Source: Vibrio tapetis subsp. quintayensis
GTDB lineage: Bacteria; Pseudomonadota; Gammaproteobacteria; Enterobacterales; Vibrionaceae
DNA length: 64,000 bases
Direction: 5' to 3'
Assembly (NCBI RefSeq): GCF_030409945.1
Contig: NZ_JAUFQV010000019.1
Coordinates: 1 to 64,000 of the forward strand
Below are positions 34,952 to 44,934 of this stretch, piece by piece. How positions within the stretch are numbered: position 1 is the stretch's first letter; each line of letters starts with the position of its first letter. The notes below the pieces were generated by a model that saw nothing but the letters and a program-made list of their open reading frames with translations, was not told where the DNA came from and ran no database searches. Position numbers and translations under genes: made by a program.

Positions 34952-37900
34952 TTATGCGGCTCCCTTACTAATAATGCCACGCTCAGTCAGCCAGTTTTCT
35001 ATTTCTTTGATTCTCTGGATGGCTTGATTAAGGTAGTTGTGTAATTCATCCCATTCTGCTTCTAGTGCTTCATCTTGGATGACTTTAAACGTGTCACCGA
35101 GTGGATCGGCACCTGCTGACTTTGCAGCGCCTTTTGCTGCGTGAGCGATGCCCTGTATTTCTTCACGCTCTTTGTTCTCGAACGATGACATGAGTGAGGA
35201 GAGATCGTCCTGAATCGAATCCCAGTAGCCTTCAAGTAGTGGATACAAGACTTCTTCTTCATCGGTACCAAGTATTTCTGACAGCCGTTCGCAGTCTATT
35301 GGTACCTCTGCTGGCATAGGCTCAGCCTTTGTATCGTCATGGTCTTGACTAAAAACCCATTGAGAAGTTGATTCTAAACCAGAGGTTAAGGCTGAATGAG
35401 AGGTTAGCTCAGAAGTATTCTCAAGCATTGGGGGTTGATGATTAGGTTCAATGTCGCCTGAAGGGGTGTCGTCATTTAACCAGTGATTGAGTGCAACCTT
35501 TAGTTTTTGCAATTCAATCGGTTTTGATAGGTAATCGTCCATGCCGGCCTCGATACACGCATCTGCCGCCCCCAGCAACGCATTGGCAGTGAGCGCTACG
35601 ATTGGTATCGCTTGTTTCTCATTACTGCATTGCTCTAACTCACGAATGGCTCTCGTCAACTCGAAGCCATCCATAATCGGCATGTGGCAGTCAGTTAGCA
35701 CCAGATCAAAACTTTGCTGCTTCCAAAGTTCGAGTGCTTTCGCGCCATTTTCGGCCATTAGGCATTGGTAGCCCAGTTTACTTAGCTGACGCTCAATGAC
35801 ATCTCGATTGGTGGGTTGATCTTCAGCGACCAGTATTTTCCAGCGAATGTTGTCATCAAAGTTATCTTCTATGCTGCTGTACACATTGTTGCTGGCTTCG
35901 ATAGTTTGGGTTTTTCGACCAAGAACCAACAACATAGCTTCAACCAATTCACTTGGTTTAAGCGGGCAAACTCCGAGTGTGACATGACCATCGGTATGGC
36001 CTTTTATTTTCACTGCTGGTTCATTGGTCAGTAAGATAATACGAGTATGACCTAAGTTCACCTGATTGGTCAGATTCGCCATTTCATTGTGGCTAAATTC
36101 TGAACCAAGAATAATAACGTCGAACGTATCATCACTCGATATAAGCAACTTGAGTTTCTCTACCGAATTGAGGCTGAGCACTTTACACCGCTGTAATTCA
36201 AGGTTTTGTCTCACCGATTTGTCTAACGATTCCTCACTAATGACCGTCACAACGTTCGCCCCATCAATGCACTGGTCTTGGTAATCCACTTCAACCACTG
36301 ACGCATCATCACAAGGCAGTTCAACCCGAAATGTCGTACCGACCCATTGCTGGCTCTCTACGCTAATACTCCCCCCCATCATCTCAACCAAAGAGTGGGA
36401 AATAGACAGCCCTAACCCCGTGCCGCCATACAACCGGGTTGTTGACGCATCACCTTGAGTAAATGAACTAAACAAGTTTTCAAGTTGTTCTTCGCTCATT
36501 CCAATGCCGTTGTCTTCAATGGTGACGGCTATTTTTCTATTACTATTACTTTCATTTTCATTTTCATTGTTATCTTGCTCAAGTTGCGCCTTGAGCCAAA
36601 TTTCACCCCGCGATTTTTCGTCACCTTTTGAAAACTTAACGGCATTTCCAAGTACGTTAAACAGTACCTGCCCTAAGCGTACTCCGTCACTCATAATGAG
36701 ATTAGGGATACTAGGATCATAAACAATGTATATCGTTGTATTATTTTGGCTGGCCTGTAACCATAAAACATCGGCGGTTTTCTCAACCGTGACTTGCAGC
36801 GGCACAGGTAAATGCTCGACAGACATTTGATTGGCTTCAATTTTGGAAAAATCGAGAATATCGTTAATGATGCTAAGGAGATGCAATGACGAATCTTTTA
36901 TGGTCGTTGTCATGCTTTGTTGATCAAATGACAAATTGGTATCGTTAAGTAAATCAATCATACCAACTACACCGTTCATCGGCGTGCGGATCTCATGACT
37001 CATGTTGGCCAAGAACAGTGATTTGGCTTCGTTGGCGGCATTCGCAGCGGCGCTTTCTCTTCTGAGTAATTCTTGAGAATTTTTCTCTTCCGTTACATCA
37101 AGATTTACGCCTCCCATCCCTATTGCAACACCACTATTTTCATCAAAAATGACGTCCGCTGATGCTTTTATCCAGCGAATTTCACCATTAGGCCAACGTA
37201 TCCTAAACTCAGCGAAAAAACGCGTCAGGCTATTCTTAGCTTCCATTAAAGTGACTTCAGCCTGTTCTACGTCTTCTTCAAGTACACAGCTTCGCCATGT
37301 TTCGTAGGTGTTCTCGCTGCTATCCGGATCTTTTTGATACATCCGGTACATCCTGTCATCCCACTCAAGTCCTCCTGTGATGAAGTTCCAGTTCCAGATC
37401 CCGATTTCACCAGCTTCAGTAGTGAGATTTAAGCGTCGAATCGTTTCTTGGAGACTTCGTTTGCTGTACTTCAACTCGGATTCCGTGTGTTTACGGTCGC
37501 TAATATCTCTAAATGTCACAAAATAAAGGGTGTCTCCATCCAGTGACATCTGGGTGACTAAGATATCTAATGGGATGAAACTGCCCGACTTGGTCACACC
37601 AATCGCTTCACGAAGCCGTTCGGAAATCGTCCCCCCTTTCGCTTGATTTCCATCCTTTAGATAATTGATATTACTAATATTAAATTGTTCTGATATTAAT
37701 GATTCAAATAAACTTCCTACGATGTCGATTTTTTTCCAACCAAACATTCGCTCGGCCGAGTGATTGATATCGATGATTTTTTCATCAGATCCGACCAACA
37801 ACATACCGTCGATTGCTGACTGAAAAATCAAGTTCATTTGGCTTTCTGAACCCTCTAGCTGGGTGGTCGTTTTCTCTACTAAATTTTCCAGTTTCTGATT

Positions 37901-39457
37901 TGTATCCAGAATTTCAGCTTCAACTTTTCGTAAATCAGTCACATCATTGTGGACCAATATGTAACTCGTAATTTCGTTGGCGTCTGAATACACTGGGCTA
38001 AGAAACAGATTGAAAAACAGCAACTCATCTTCTTGGCCTTTAAAACACACGCTGGTTTCTAACGAAGACAGACCATCTAAAGCTTGAACAATTTCTTCTA
38101 CCTGGATTAGATTAAGATCGCCGTCGTATAAGTCCCTAACTTGCAACCCCTTTATCTCGTCTTCTGTCATTTTCGCCAGAGTTAACATCGCGGAATTGGC
38201 ATACAGTACAGGCTTGTGTCTATCTATGGCATCTAACACCAAGATACACGCGTTCGCAGATTCAATGGCTTGGAACTGTACATCTAGCTGGTTCTTTTGT
38301 GTCTGAATGCGTTCAAACAGTTCGCCTCGTTCGGTTAATTGCTCTTTATAGATCTTTAGCGAATCGATAATGTTGGAAATTTCATCCGTTTCTTTATATT
38401 CAGGCAGTTCGACGTCCAAATCGTTTTTCGACAAGCTTGAAATCACGCCTTCAATCTTTTGTAACGGGCTACCGATACGGGCAATAAAGTAGAAACCGGC
38501 AAAACACAGCGTCAACACCAAGCCAAATGCCAATAACAAGGCGTACCGTTTTCCGGTGGTTATGCTTTCAAATACATGGTTAGTTGGAGTAAATAGGAGA
38601 ACAACGCGAGGCGAATTTTCGTAGCTCTTTATGTGTGCCCAAGACACGAGGTAATCATCTTGGACGACAAATCCACTGGTGCTATCTGTTTCTCTAATGC
38701 TAGTTACTACATCAGCGATAGCACTATGGGCAAAACGACTCTTAAGGTCAAAACGCTCATCAGCCACCACATAAACATGCTTACCTTGTTCTGTCGTGTT
38801 AGACGCCGAATAGCTTTCTGATGGCAGGCCCGACAAATGATGGTAATGCCGGCTTATTATTTGTTGAATATTACTAACATCAACGATAGTCGCTAAAACA
38901 GCGGATGCAATACCTTGTGTGTCTGTGATCGTTGAGCTAAAAACCAGAACCTTTTTATGCTTATCGAGCACCGAGAAATAAATATCTTTACCCTGTACTT
39001 GCGAGACACTCACACTCCTTTTATCAAGCGCATCCTTAAACCAAGGTCGCGTGCTCAATGTCATTGGGTCACCGAGAATTGGCTTAACGTCTTCGCCACT
39101 GAACGACTTAGTGTTTTCTGCTAACACACGGCCTTCTTGGCTAAAGAGAACCATATTCTGATAAATTCTATAGCTATCGATATAAGTATTAAATTTATCC
39201 GTTAGCTGTGCTGAAAAGCGTTCTTGGTTCACCTGGTCAATGCCGTTAAGGTTAACGCTTAGTACGCGAGCGTCATTAGCACGTTCTAAGATGAACTTCT
39301 CCACTTCGCTTGCTATTTCAGTGGCCGATTGTTGATAGTGGATAGATTCTATCTTTTCTGCATAGCGTGCCGCTTGCGAAATCAGCACCGTTGCAAGAAC
39401 AAGGAGTGCACATGATATTCCAGCCAGTAATATTCCATTTTTCTGCTTTAGTTTCAT
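34952..39457 (-). CDS. hybrid sensor histidine kinase (dCache-HAMP-PAS-HK-REC-REC-Hpt)
   Basis: This 1501-residue inner-membrane phosphorelay kinase has TM1 (7-27), a large periplasmic double-Cache-like domain to about 300, then TM2 and HAMP. Several PAS domains follow, then HisKA with H821 in MSHEIRTP and an HATPase with intact N and G boxes. The first receiver is degenerate (the acceptor aspartate is replaced in VIILGSEF). The second is intact (D1256 in LTDCHMPIMDG). The C-terminal Hpt has H1439 in AHAAKGAAKSAG. Phosphate flow should be H821, D1256, H1439, then D61 of the adjacent regulator. The signal is unknown. Confidence 0.9.
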   Translation of the reverse strand: MKLKQKNGILLAGISCALLVLATVLISQAARYAEKIESIHYQQSATEIASEVEKFILERANDARVLSVNLNGIDQVNQERFSAQLTDKFNTYIDSYRIYQNMVLFSQEGRVLAENTKSFSGEDVKPILGDPMTLSTRPWFKDALDKRSVSVSQVQGKDIYFSVLDKHKKVLVFSSTITDTQGIASAVLATIVDVSNIQQIISRHYHHLSGLPSESYSASNTTEQGKHVYVVADERFDLKSRFAHSAIADVVTSIRETDSTSGFVVQDDYLVSWAHIKSYENSPRVVLLFTPTNHVFESITTGKRYALLLAFGLVLTLCFAGFYFIARIGSPLQKIEGVISSLSKNDLDVELPEYKETDEISNIIDSLKIYKEQLTERGELFERIQTQKNQLDVQFQAIESANACILVLDAIDRHKPVLYANSAMLTLAKMTEDEIKGLQVRDLYDGDLNLIQVEEIVQALDGLSSLETSVCFKGQEDELLFFNLFLSPVYSDANEITSYILVHNDVTDLRKVEAEILDTNQKLENLVEKTTTQLEGSESQMNLIFQSAIDGMLLVGSDEKIIDINHSAERMFGWKKIDIVGSLFESLISEQFNISNINYLKDGNQAKGGTISERLREAIGVTKSGSFIPLDILVTQMSLDGDTLYFVTFRDISDRKHTESELKYSKRSLQETIRRLNLTTEAGEIGIWNWNFITGGLEWDDRMYRMYQKDPDSSENTYETWRSCVLEEDVEQAEVTLMEAKNSLTRFFAEFRIRWPNGEIRWIKASADVIFDENSGVAIGMGGVNLDVTEEKNSQELLRRESAAANAANEAKSLFLANMSHEIRTPMNGVVGMIDLLNDTNLSFDQQSMTTTIKDSSLHLLSIINDILDFSKIEANQMSVEHLPVPLQVTVEKTADVLWLQASQNNTTIYIVYDPSIPNLIMSDGVRLGQVLFNVLGNAVKFSKGDEKSRGEIWLKAQLEQDNNENENESNSNRKIAVTIEDNGIGMSEEQLENLFSSFTQGDASTTRLYGGTGLGLSISHSLVEMMGGSISVESQQWVGTTFRVELPCDDASVVEVDYQDQCIDGANVVTVISEESLDKSVRQNLELQRCKVLSLNSVEKLKLLISSDDTFDVIILGSEFSHNEMANLTNQVNLGHTRIILLTNEPAVKIKGHTDGHVTLGVCPLKPSELVEAMLLVLGRKTQTIEASNNVYSSIEDNFDDNIRWKILVAEDQPTNRDVIERQLSKLGYQCLMAENGAKALELWKQQSFDLVLTDCHMPIMDGFELTRAIRELEQCSNEKQAIPIVALTANALLGAADACIEAGMDDYLSKPIELQKLKVALNHWLNDDTPSGDIEPNHQPPMLENTSELTSHSALTSGLESTSQWVFSQDHDDTKAEPMPAEVPIDCERLSEILGTDEEEVLYPLLEGYWDSIQDDLSSLMSSFENKEREEIQGIAHAAKGAAKSAGADPLGDTFKVIQDEALEAEWDELHNYLNQAIQRIKEIENWLTERGIISKGAA

Positions 39458-39688
39458 TCAGCCACGATCCATTTGACGTATCATTCAGAACACACTCGCA
39501 TTTAAGTCGCTTAGGGTTGCATTAATACAGCCCTTGTCCGGATGCGATTATTAAATTAAGTATTGACCCTAACTGAGCAAAAGCAATGCACATTATTGAA
39601 TAATGCTGTGTTTTCCATTGATAAGCAGATGCGCTTAATTTTGAATTGATGTAGAATCGCCAGCCTTTTATTTGCTTGGGATTAAATA

Positions 39689-41041
39689 ATGTTCATCGGT
39701 TTCGATTATGGTACAGCTAACTGTTCCGTTGCCACGATGGTTAATGGCCAGCCAAATTTACTCAACTTAGAGCACGACAGCCCTTTTATTTCATCAACAC
39801 TCTGCGCTCCTACTCGTGAAGCCGTTTCGGAATACTTGTTCCGTCACTACAATATTTCACCTAGTAGCCCCGTTGGCGAACAAGTACTGCGTCGTTCTAT
39901 CGCGTTTAACCGCGAAGAAGACATTGAAGTACTAAAGGGCGATCTGCTATTTGGTCAAGCCGCACTCGATTTGTACTTAGAAGACCCTCGAGAAGTTTAT
40001 TACGTAAAGTCCCCTAAATCATTCCTGGGCGCGAGTGGCTTACATGAAGTTCAAATCTCATTTTTTGAAGACTTGGTCTGCGCCATGATGGCTAACATCA
40101 AGCAAAAAAGTGAGTTTCAAACTCAAAAAATCATTACCGATACGGTGATTGGTCGCCCAGTCAACTTCCACGGTCGCGGTGGACAAGACGCCAACATTCA
40201 AGCTGAAAGCATTCTAAGAAAAGCGGCGCTACGTGCTGGGTTTAAGAACATTGAATTCCAGTTTGAACCCGTTGCCGCAGGGCTTGATTACGAAAACAGC
40301 TTAGAACACGATCAAACTGTGTTAGTCGTGGATATTGGTGGTGGTACAACGGATTGCTCGTTAATAGAAATGGGGCCAACGTGGGCTAATCAGTCTGACA
40401 GAACCAACAGTTTATTAGCCCATAGTGGCCAAAGAGTTGGAGGTAATGACCTAGATATCTATTTGGCGTTCAAACAATTGATGACGCCACTAGGAAAAGG
40501 CAGTAAAACCGATGCAGGTATCGATATACCTTTGAATCAGTTTTGGAACCCTATTGCCATTAATAATGTTGAAGCACAACGTGACTTTTACGCCAGAGAA
40601 AATCTAAAAGCACTGAAGCAGTTTAGAAAAGATGCCCTAGAGCCAGAGAAGCTTGAGCGTCTGCTTAAGGTGTATCAGGAAACTCTAGGCTACAGCATTG
40701 TAAGGCAAGCAGAACAAGCCAAAATTGCTTTATCAAACTCTAACCATTATTTAGCCAACATTGATTTGTTATCTGAAACTTTGGAAATTGATGTAAGCGT
40801 GAACCAAATGGCCGAAGCCATAGAAGCGCCTAAAGAAAAAATGATTGAATTGATTAGCGAAGCGCTGACACAAGGTGCAAAAACACCAGACGTTATCTAC
40901 CTAACGGGTGGTACCGCTCGTTCGCCAATACTTCGCCAAGCAATCGAAGAGAAGTTACCAAACGTGCCTATGGTAAGTGGTAACTACTTTGGATCTGTTA
41001 CATCCGGTCTTACTCACTGGGCTGAACTGTGCTTTAAATAG
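39689..41041 (+). CDS. yegD: Hsp70-family chaperone-like protein YegD
   Basis: This 450-residue DnaK-like ATPase domain protein lacks the substrate-binding domain, and its length matches E. coli YegD. FDYGTANCSVA at the start is phosphate loop 1, VVDIGGGTTDCSLIE is phosphate loop 2, and TGGTARSP is the adenosine-binding motif. The role is poorly known. It is divergent from the hybrid-kinase gene and followed by a terminator. Confidence 0.93.
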   Translation: MFIGFDYGTANCSVATMVNGQPNLLNLEHDSPFISSTLCAPTREAVSEYLFRHYNISPSSPVGEQVLRRSIAFNREEDIEVLKGDLLFGQAALDLYLEDPREVYYVKSPKSFLGASGLHEVQISFFEDLVCAMMANIKQKSEFQTQKIITDTVIGRPVNFHGRGGQDANIQAESILRKAALRAGFKNIEFQFEPVAAGLDYENSLEHDQTVLVVDIGGGTTDCSLIEMGPTWANQSDRTNSLLAHSGQRVGGNDLDIYLAFKQLMTPLGKGSKTDAGIDIPLNQFWNPIAINNVEAQRDFYARENLKALKQFRKDALEPEKLERLLKVYQETLGYSIVRQAEQAKIALSNSNHYLANIDLLSETLEIDVSVNQMAEAIEAPKEKMIELISEALTQGAKTPDVIYLTGGTARSPILRQAIEEKLPNVPMVSGNYFGSVTSGLTHWAELCFK

Positions 41042-41101
41042 GTTTTTCTGGTGCCCTTTTTTAGTAAGAACAAGGTTAACTAAAAGATATCCGTCTAAGT
41101 C

Positions 41102-41132
41102 GAGAACTCCAATTTTGGGGTTCTTTTTTTTT
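41102..41132 (+). terminator. terminator after yegD
   Basis: AGAACTCC pairs with GGGGTTCT around AATTTT, followed by ten T. Confidence 0.88.
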
Positions 41133-41247
41133 TGATACAACACTGTTGATTTCAAGCCGCCACTTCGGTGCCTACATCCCATCCGTTTCACATCCATCCC
41201 AACGACACGAATTCCTTATTGACCTTATTCAAGATTTGCACCATTAT

Positions 41248-41269
41248 AAACTGACTAATCAGTCGGTTT
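41248..41269. promoter_or_regulatory. candidate TetR operator before the aldehyde dehydrogenase
   Basis: This is a 22-bp imperfect palindrome: AAAC, GACT, AT, AGTC and GTTT are symmetric and the core is TGACTAATCAGTC. It ends 17 bases before the ATG at 41287. The downstream gene of this operon encodes a TetR regulator, so autoregulation is likely. Confidence 0.65.
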
Positions 41270-41286
41270 ATTTGTAAGGACAAATT

Positions 41287-42732
41287 ATGGCAAATCAAGA
41301 AACGATCAATCAGCAAGTTCTTCAGCATGAAGACTCACAAATTGAAGCGTTAAATGAACACTTCCATTCACTGAGTGCACAGTTCAAACAAACACCTTAC
41401 CTGCCGATTGAAAAACGAATTGAAACCATTATCGAGATCAAACAAGCACTGATCTCGGGCAAGGACACCTTGATTCAAGCGTTAAGTGATGACTATGGCT
41501 ATCGTAGCCAGTTCGATAGTTTGCTCGCCGACATTATGGCCACCGTTCAACACGCGAACTACACACTCAAACACATTAAAAAATGGGTCAAGTCGGAACG
41601 ACGCCATACAGGATTATTGCTATTCCCTTCAAAAGTAACCGTTCATCAGCAACCGCTCGGTGTTATCGGCGTCGTTACTCCTTGGAATTTCCCGATTAAT
41701 TTAAGTATCAACCCTGCGATAACCGCGCTCGCGGCTGGCAATCGCGTGATGATTAAAATGAGCGAATTTACCCCTAATACCAACCGAGTACTTAAACAGA
41801 TGTTGAGTAACATCGATGAGCAGGTTGTTTTCATTGAGGGTGAAATGGACGTATCCAGCGCGTTCAGTAAATTGCCATTTGATCATCTGTTTTTTACCGG
41901 TTCAACTGAAGTCGGTAAGCATATTGCACGCGCAGCTGCGGATAACCTAACTCCGATCACGCTAGAGCTTGGTGGCAAGTCGCCGGTTATCATTGATGAC
42001 CACATATCGATGAATAGTGCCATTGATAGCATTATTCTCGGCAAGACAGTCAACGCTGGCCAAATCTGCGTAGCGCCAGACTACATATGTTTGCCTAAAG
42101 CCCGTCAACAGGAATTCATCGACACCTATATTAAGCGTTTCCAACACTTTTACGGTGGTAAAGCCCAATCCAGTCGTCACGGCTGCATTATTAATGAACG
42201 TCAGTTGTCGCGCTTACAGAGCTACTTAACGGACGCTGAGCAACGTGGCGCTAATTTGCACCCCGTTAGCCAAGATTCAACCGGAAATACGCCATCAGAT
42301 TTGATGCCAACACTAATCAGCAATGTTAACGACGACATGTTGATCATGAAAAATGAGATTTTTGGTAGCCTGTTACCAATCATGACATACGATCACATTG
42401 ATGAGGCATTCCGGTACATCGACAATCGCGCCCGCCCACTCGCGCTATACGTCATGACGGAGGATAAAGCACTGATCGAACGCGCAACCTATCAAGTACA
42501 CAGCGGCGCGTTAAGCATCAATGACACGTTATTGCACGTAGCGGCAGAAGACGCGCCATTTGGCGGCATCGGTCATTCAGGGCTTGGGAGTTATCACGGC
42601 ATTGAAGGCTTTAAAACGTTTTCTCATAGCAAAACGGTTTTTCACACCGCCGCTTGGTTACCACGCAGTGCGCTATTGCTTAAGAAGCGAGATTTAATGA
42701 CCAAACTGCTACAAAAGGTGTTCTTAAGATAA
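41287..42732 (+). CDS. aldehyde dehydrogenase, coniferyl-aldehyde dehydrogenase type
   Basis: This 481-residue NAD(P)-dependent enzyme oxidises an aldehyde to the acid. PWNFPINLSINPA, FTGSTEVGK (nucleotide loop), ELGGKSP with the general-base Glu, and NAGQICVAPDY with the catalytic Cys are all present. Overall it resembles the CalB branch, which often acts on medium- and long-chain or aromatic aldehydes. Its stop overlaps the ATG of the TetR gene by one base. Confidence 0.9.
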   Translation: MANQETINQQVLQHEDSQIEALNEHFHSLSAQFKQTPYLPIEKRIETIIEIKQALISGKDTLIQALSDDYGYRSQFDSLLADIMATVQHANYTLKHIKKWVKSERRHTGLLLFPSKVTVHQQPLGVIGVVTPWNFPINLSINPAITALAAGNRVMIKMSEFTPNTNRVLKQMLSNIDEQVVFIEGEMDVSSAFSKLPFDHLFFTGSTEVGKHIARAAADNLTPITLELGGKSPVIIDDHISMNSAIDSIILGKTVNAGQICVAPDYICLPKARQQEFIDTYIKRFQHFYGGKAQSSRHGCIINERQLSRLQSYLTDAEQRGANLHPVSQDSTGNTPSDLMPTLISNVNDDMLIMKNEIFGSLLPIMTYDHIDEAFRYIDNRARPLALYVMTEDKALIERATYQVHSGALSINDTLLHVAAEDAPFGGIGHSGLGSYHGIEGFKTFSHSKTVFHTAAWLPRSALLLKKRDLMTKLLQKVFLR

Positions 42733-43367
42733 TGGCTGATAAACCAAACAACGGGGATTCCTTACAGGAAAATACACCGACAATAAAGCCGTCGAAAAAG
42801 TCGCTGATCCTTGACGCCGCACTGTGCTCTTTCGTTGAAAATGGCATCACAAATACATCAACGGCCAGTATCGCCAAACGCGCAGGCGTCGCGACAGGCA
42901 CTTTGTTTCACCATTTCGCCAATAAGCAGTTACTGTGCGACGAACTGTATCGCGAGATTAAGACTCAACTCAGCACTGACATCAATCAGGACCTCAGCGG
43001 AGACTTATATTCAAAGGGCCAAACATTATGGTTAAAGGCATTGGAATGGTTTATCAACAACCCTAATGCGTTGCGTTTTTTACAACGTTACTACTTAAAC
43101 CTAGAAGCCCAGACAAACCGAGATGCGAACAAAACTGATACTCTCGCGTTGTTTAAAGAGCTTCATCAATATATTTATGACTTCTTTGAACAGTGCCAGA
43201 AAGAAGGGCTGATGATCGACATGCCGTTAGATTATTTAGCACTCATGGCACAAAACAGTATTTTCTCTAATGCTGAGTTTTTGCTACTGTTTCCAAGCTA
43301 CAATACCAAAGCGTTTAAGCAGCAAGCCTGTCGCTCGGCACTGAGTAGCTTGATTATAACGCACTGA
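42732..43367 (+). CDS. TetR-family regulator of the aldehyde dehydrogenase
   Basis: This 211-residue protein has the N-terminal HTH SIAKRAGVATGTLFHHFANKQLL (about 47-70) and a helical ligand domain. It is translationally coupled to the aldehyde dehydrogenase and probably binds the palindrome at 41248-41269 to repress the unit until an aldehyde or fatty substrate appears. Confidence 0.87.
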   Translation: MADKPNNGDSLQENTPTIKPSKKSLILDAALCSFVENGITNTSTASIAKRAGVATGTLFHHFANKQLLCDELYREIKTQLSTDINQDLSGDLYSKGQTLWLKALEWFINNPNALRFLQRYYLNLEAQTNRDANKTDTLALFKELHQYIYDFFEQCQKEGLMIDMPLDYLALMAQNSIFSNAEFLLLFPSYNTKAFKQQACRSALSSLIITH

Positions 43368-43411
43368 TTTACATGGGTGATTAATAACAGTGACGTGAGC
43401 TAAGGGCTATG

Positions 43412-44251
43412 CTAAGTGCATTGCCCTAAAAAATTGAACACGCCCTGTTGTTTTAACCAGTCTATTTGCGTTTCATTTCTTACAACGAATCGTCCACTAA
43501 AGTTAATGCCATTCGCATACGTGCCATTTACGTGATTCACGCTTCTTGGCACCATCAGCATCCAGCGCTGGGTTAACAGTAAGTTGTATGGCTTACACGT
43601 GCCGCCATCAGCGTCAGGGGTTAGATTTAAGGAAGACATCATCTCTAAATACTGAGCGTATAGTGTTGTGGCATTAAGCTTATTAAAGGTGAATAACCGA
43701 TGCGAGAAAGGAAGACTCCCGCTTGCGATAATACGCTCAAATGGAATCTGTGTTCTGACTACTTGCATGTGGCGATGCGGCTGGCTGGCTCCTGCCATTA
43801 CACCGCCATTAAAGAACCCCAGCACGTCATCTGCACCACCATTTCCGTCAGGTAACTCGTCTGGCAATTCACTGTATGCCATGAGCCACGCTGAAAAGTC
43901 AGACAGATTAAGGAGTTGGTTTTGTGCTTCGTATTGACGCGTACAAATCAAAAGATGGGGCGTGATAACCGGATATTTGTTTAAAATACAAACGTGATCA
44001 TCACCCGCATCGGCTACATACATGTCCGGTTCATAAGGCAAGAATGGATTTCTAATCGGCGTAGACATCTTGGTTGCCAATGTGTGGTCATCAGCATGAA
44101 CCACGGGCTTTTTACGGATATTGTCACTTAAGGTGTGACCAAAACACGTTACACCATCACTTTCAAAGTGAAAGCAACTTGATGCAATTGGCACTAACGC
44201 ATTAGTTTCCAACGCTCGTTGGCTTACTTCCTGAGCCTGAGTCCAAAACAT
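43412..44251 (-). CDS. ATP adenylyltransferase (Ap4A phosphorylase)
   Basis: This 279-residue HIT-superfamily enzyme cleaves diadenosine tetraphosphate with phosphate to ATP and ADP. SQPHRHMQVV holds H159, H161 and Q163, the catalytic His-X-His-X-Gln. NKYPVITPHLLI is the other HIT strand, and the C-terminal DUF4922-like part is present. AAGGAAATGCG precedes the ATG. Length matches APA1/APA2-like bacterial enzymes. Confidence 0.9.
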   Translation of the reverse strand: MFWTQAQEVSQRALETNALVPIASSCFHFESDGVTCFGHTLSDNIRKKPVVHADDHTLATKMSTPIRNPFLPYEPDMYVADAGDDHVCILNKYPVITPHLLICTRQYEAQNQLLNLSDFSAWLMAYSELPDELPDGNGGADDVLGFFNGGVMAGASQPHRHMQVVRTQIPFERIIASGSLPFSHRLFTFNKLNATTLYAQYLEMMSSLNLTPDADGGTCKPYNLLLTQRWMLMVPRSVNHVNGTYANGINFSGRFVVRNETQIDWLKQQGVFNFLGQCT

Positions 44252-44278
44252 CGCATTTCCTTTTGTACTAATAAAGCG

Positions 44279-44563
44279 CTAATCCTCGGAAACAAGGTGA
44301 CGCCATTGGGGGTGCTTATCAAGGTAATGTTTAACATAACTGCATTCCGCGACTATTTTCCATTTTAGGAGCGCTATCTCGGGCAATAATGCCTCCATCA
44401 TGACCGCTCCCTTCCCTTGCCCACGTAAACTCGATGGGACCGAGGAATGATCAATATAAATCACCTCCCCCACGGGCCTATAAGTGACCTTAGCCCACTC
44501 ATTATTAACCACTTCAATACGAAATTCATTGTTGCCTCGGTCATGCTGCACGGTTATATCCAT
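44279..44563 (-). CDS. small GNAT-like N-acetyltransferase (YjdJ type)
   Basis: This single-domain GNAT-like protein has 94 residues. It has the VPSSLRGQGKGAVMMEAL acetyl-CoA loop near 42-58 and a final YVKHYLDKHPQW segment typical of the YjdJ/GTD group. GAAGGAAG lies upstream of the ATG. It precedes the Ap4A phosphorylase on the same strand, 27 bp away, so the two may be co-transcribed. Substrate unknown. Confidence 0.8.
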   Translation of the reverse strand: MDITVQHDRGNNEFRIEVVNNEWAKVTYRPVGEVIYIDHSSVPSSLRGQGKGAVMMEALLPEIALLKWKIVAECSYVKHYLDKHPQWRHLVSED

Positions 44564-44772
44564 ACGGGCTTCCTTCTATTATTCCGCAGTTTTTGCAAAC
44601 AGGCTGTGACTCTGAGTCTTAACTTTCAATCATTGTGAACCAATTACGCCCCATTGACTATCCATAATGCTCAGAACACCCCGGCTAAACTAGGAGGTGA
44701 TACTTCCAACGCAGTTCGTGACCTAAATAAAGGAAATAGCGCAAATGCGTTAGTTGACACCATTCCTATTGA

Positions 44773-44810
44773 TTCTCAAATTGATAAATTCCCGAATTTC
44801 AATTTGAGAA
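44773..44810. promoter_or_regulatory. candidate SypG enhancer before sypA
   Basis: TTCTCAAATTGA and TCAATTTGAGAA are perfect inverted 12-base arms with a 14-nt spacer. They lie about 50-85 bases upstream of the sigma-54 box. The TTCTCA core matches, as I recall it, the SypG-binding element of Vibrio fischeri, present here as an inverted pair. Confidence 0.65.
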
Positions 44811-44858
44811 AACAAACAGACAATCGAATAACCCCTTGTATTAAAACAAAATAAAAGA

Positions 44859-44874
44859 TGGCACAGAACCTGCT
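44859..44874 (+). promoter_or_regulatory. sigma-54 promoter of sypA
   Basis: TGGCACAGAACCTGCT has the GG and GC dinucleotides exactly ten bases apart (the -24 and -12 elements). The sypA ATG is about 60 bases downstream. Confidence 0.8.
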
Positions 44875-44934
44875 CTTATTACTTCGACGCAACAATAATT
44901 AGCGACATACTTACATCCCATTAGGAGAGACATC

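Noticed and set aside
44654..44854. 66-codon frame upstream of sypA
   Set aside because: It overlaps the enhancer palindrome and promoter region and looks like regulatory DNA.
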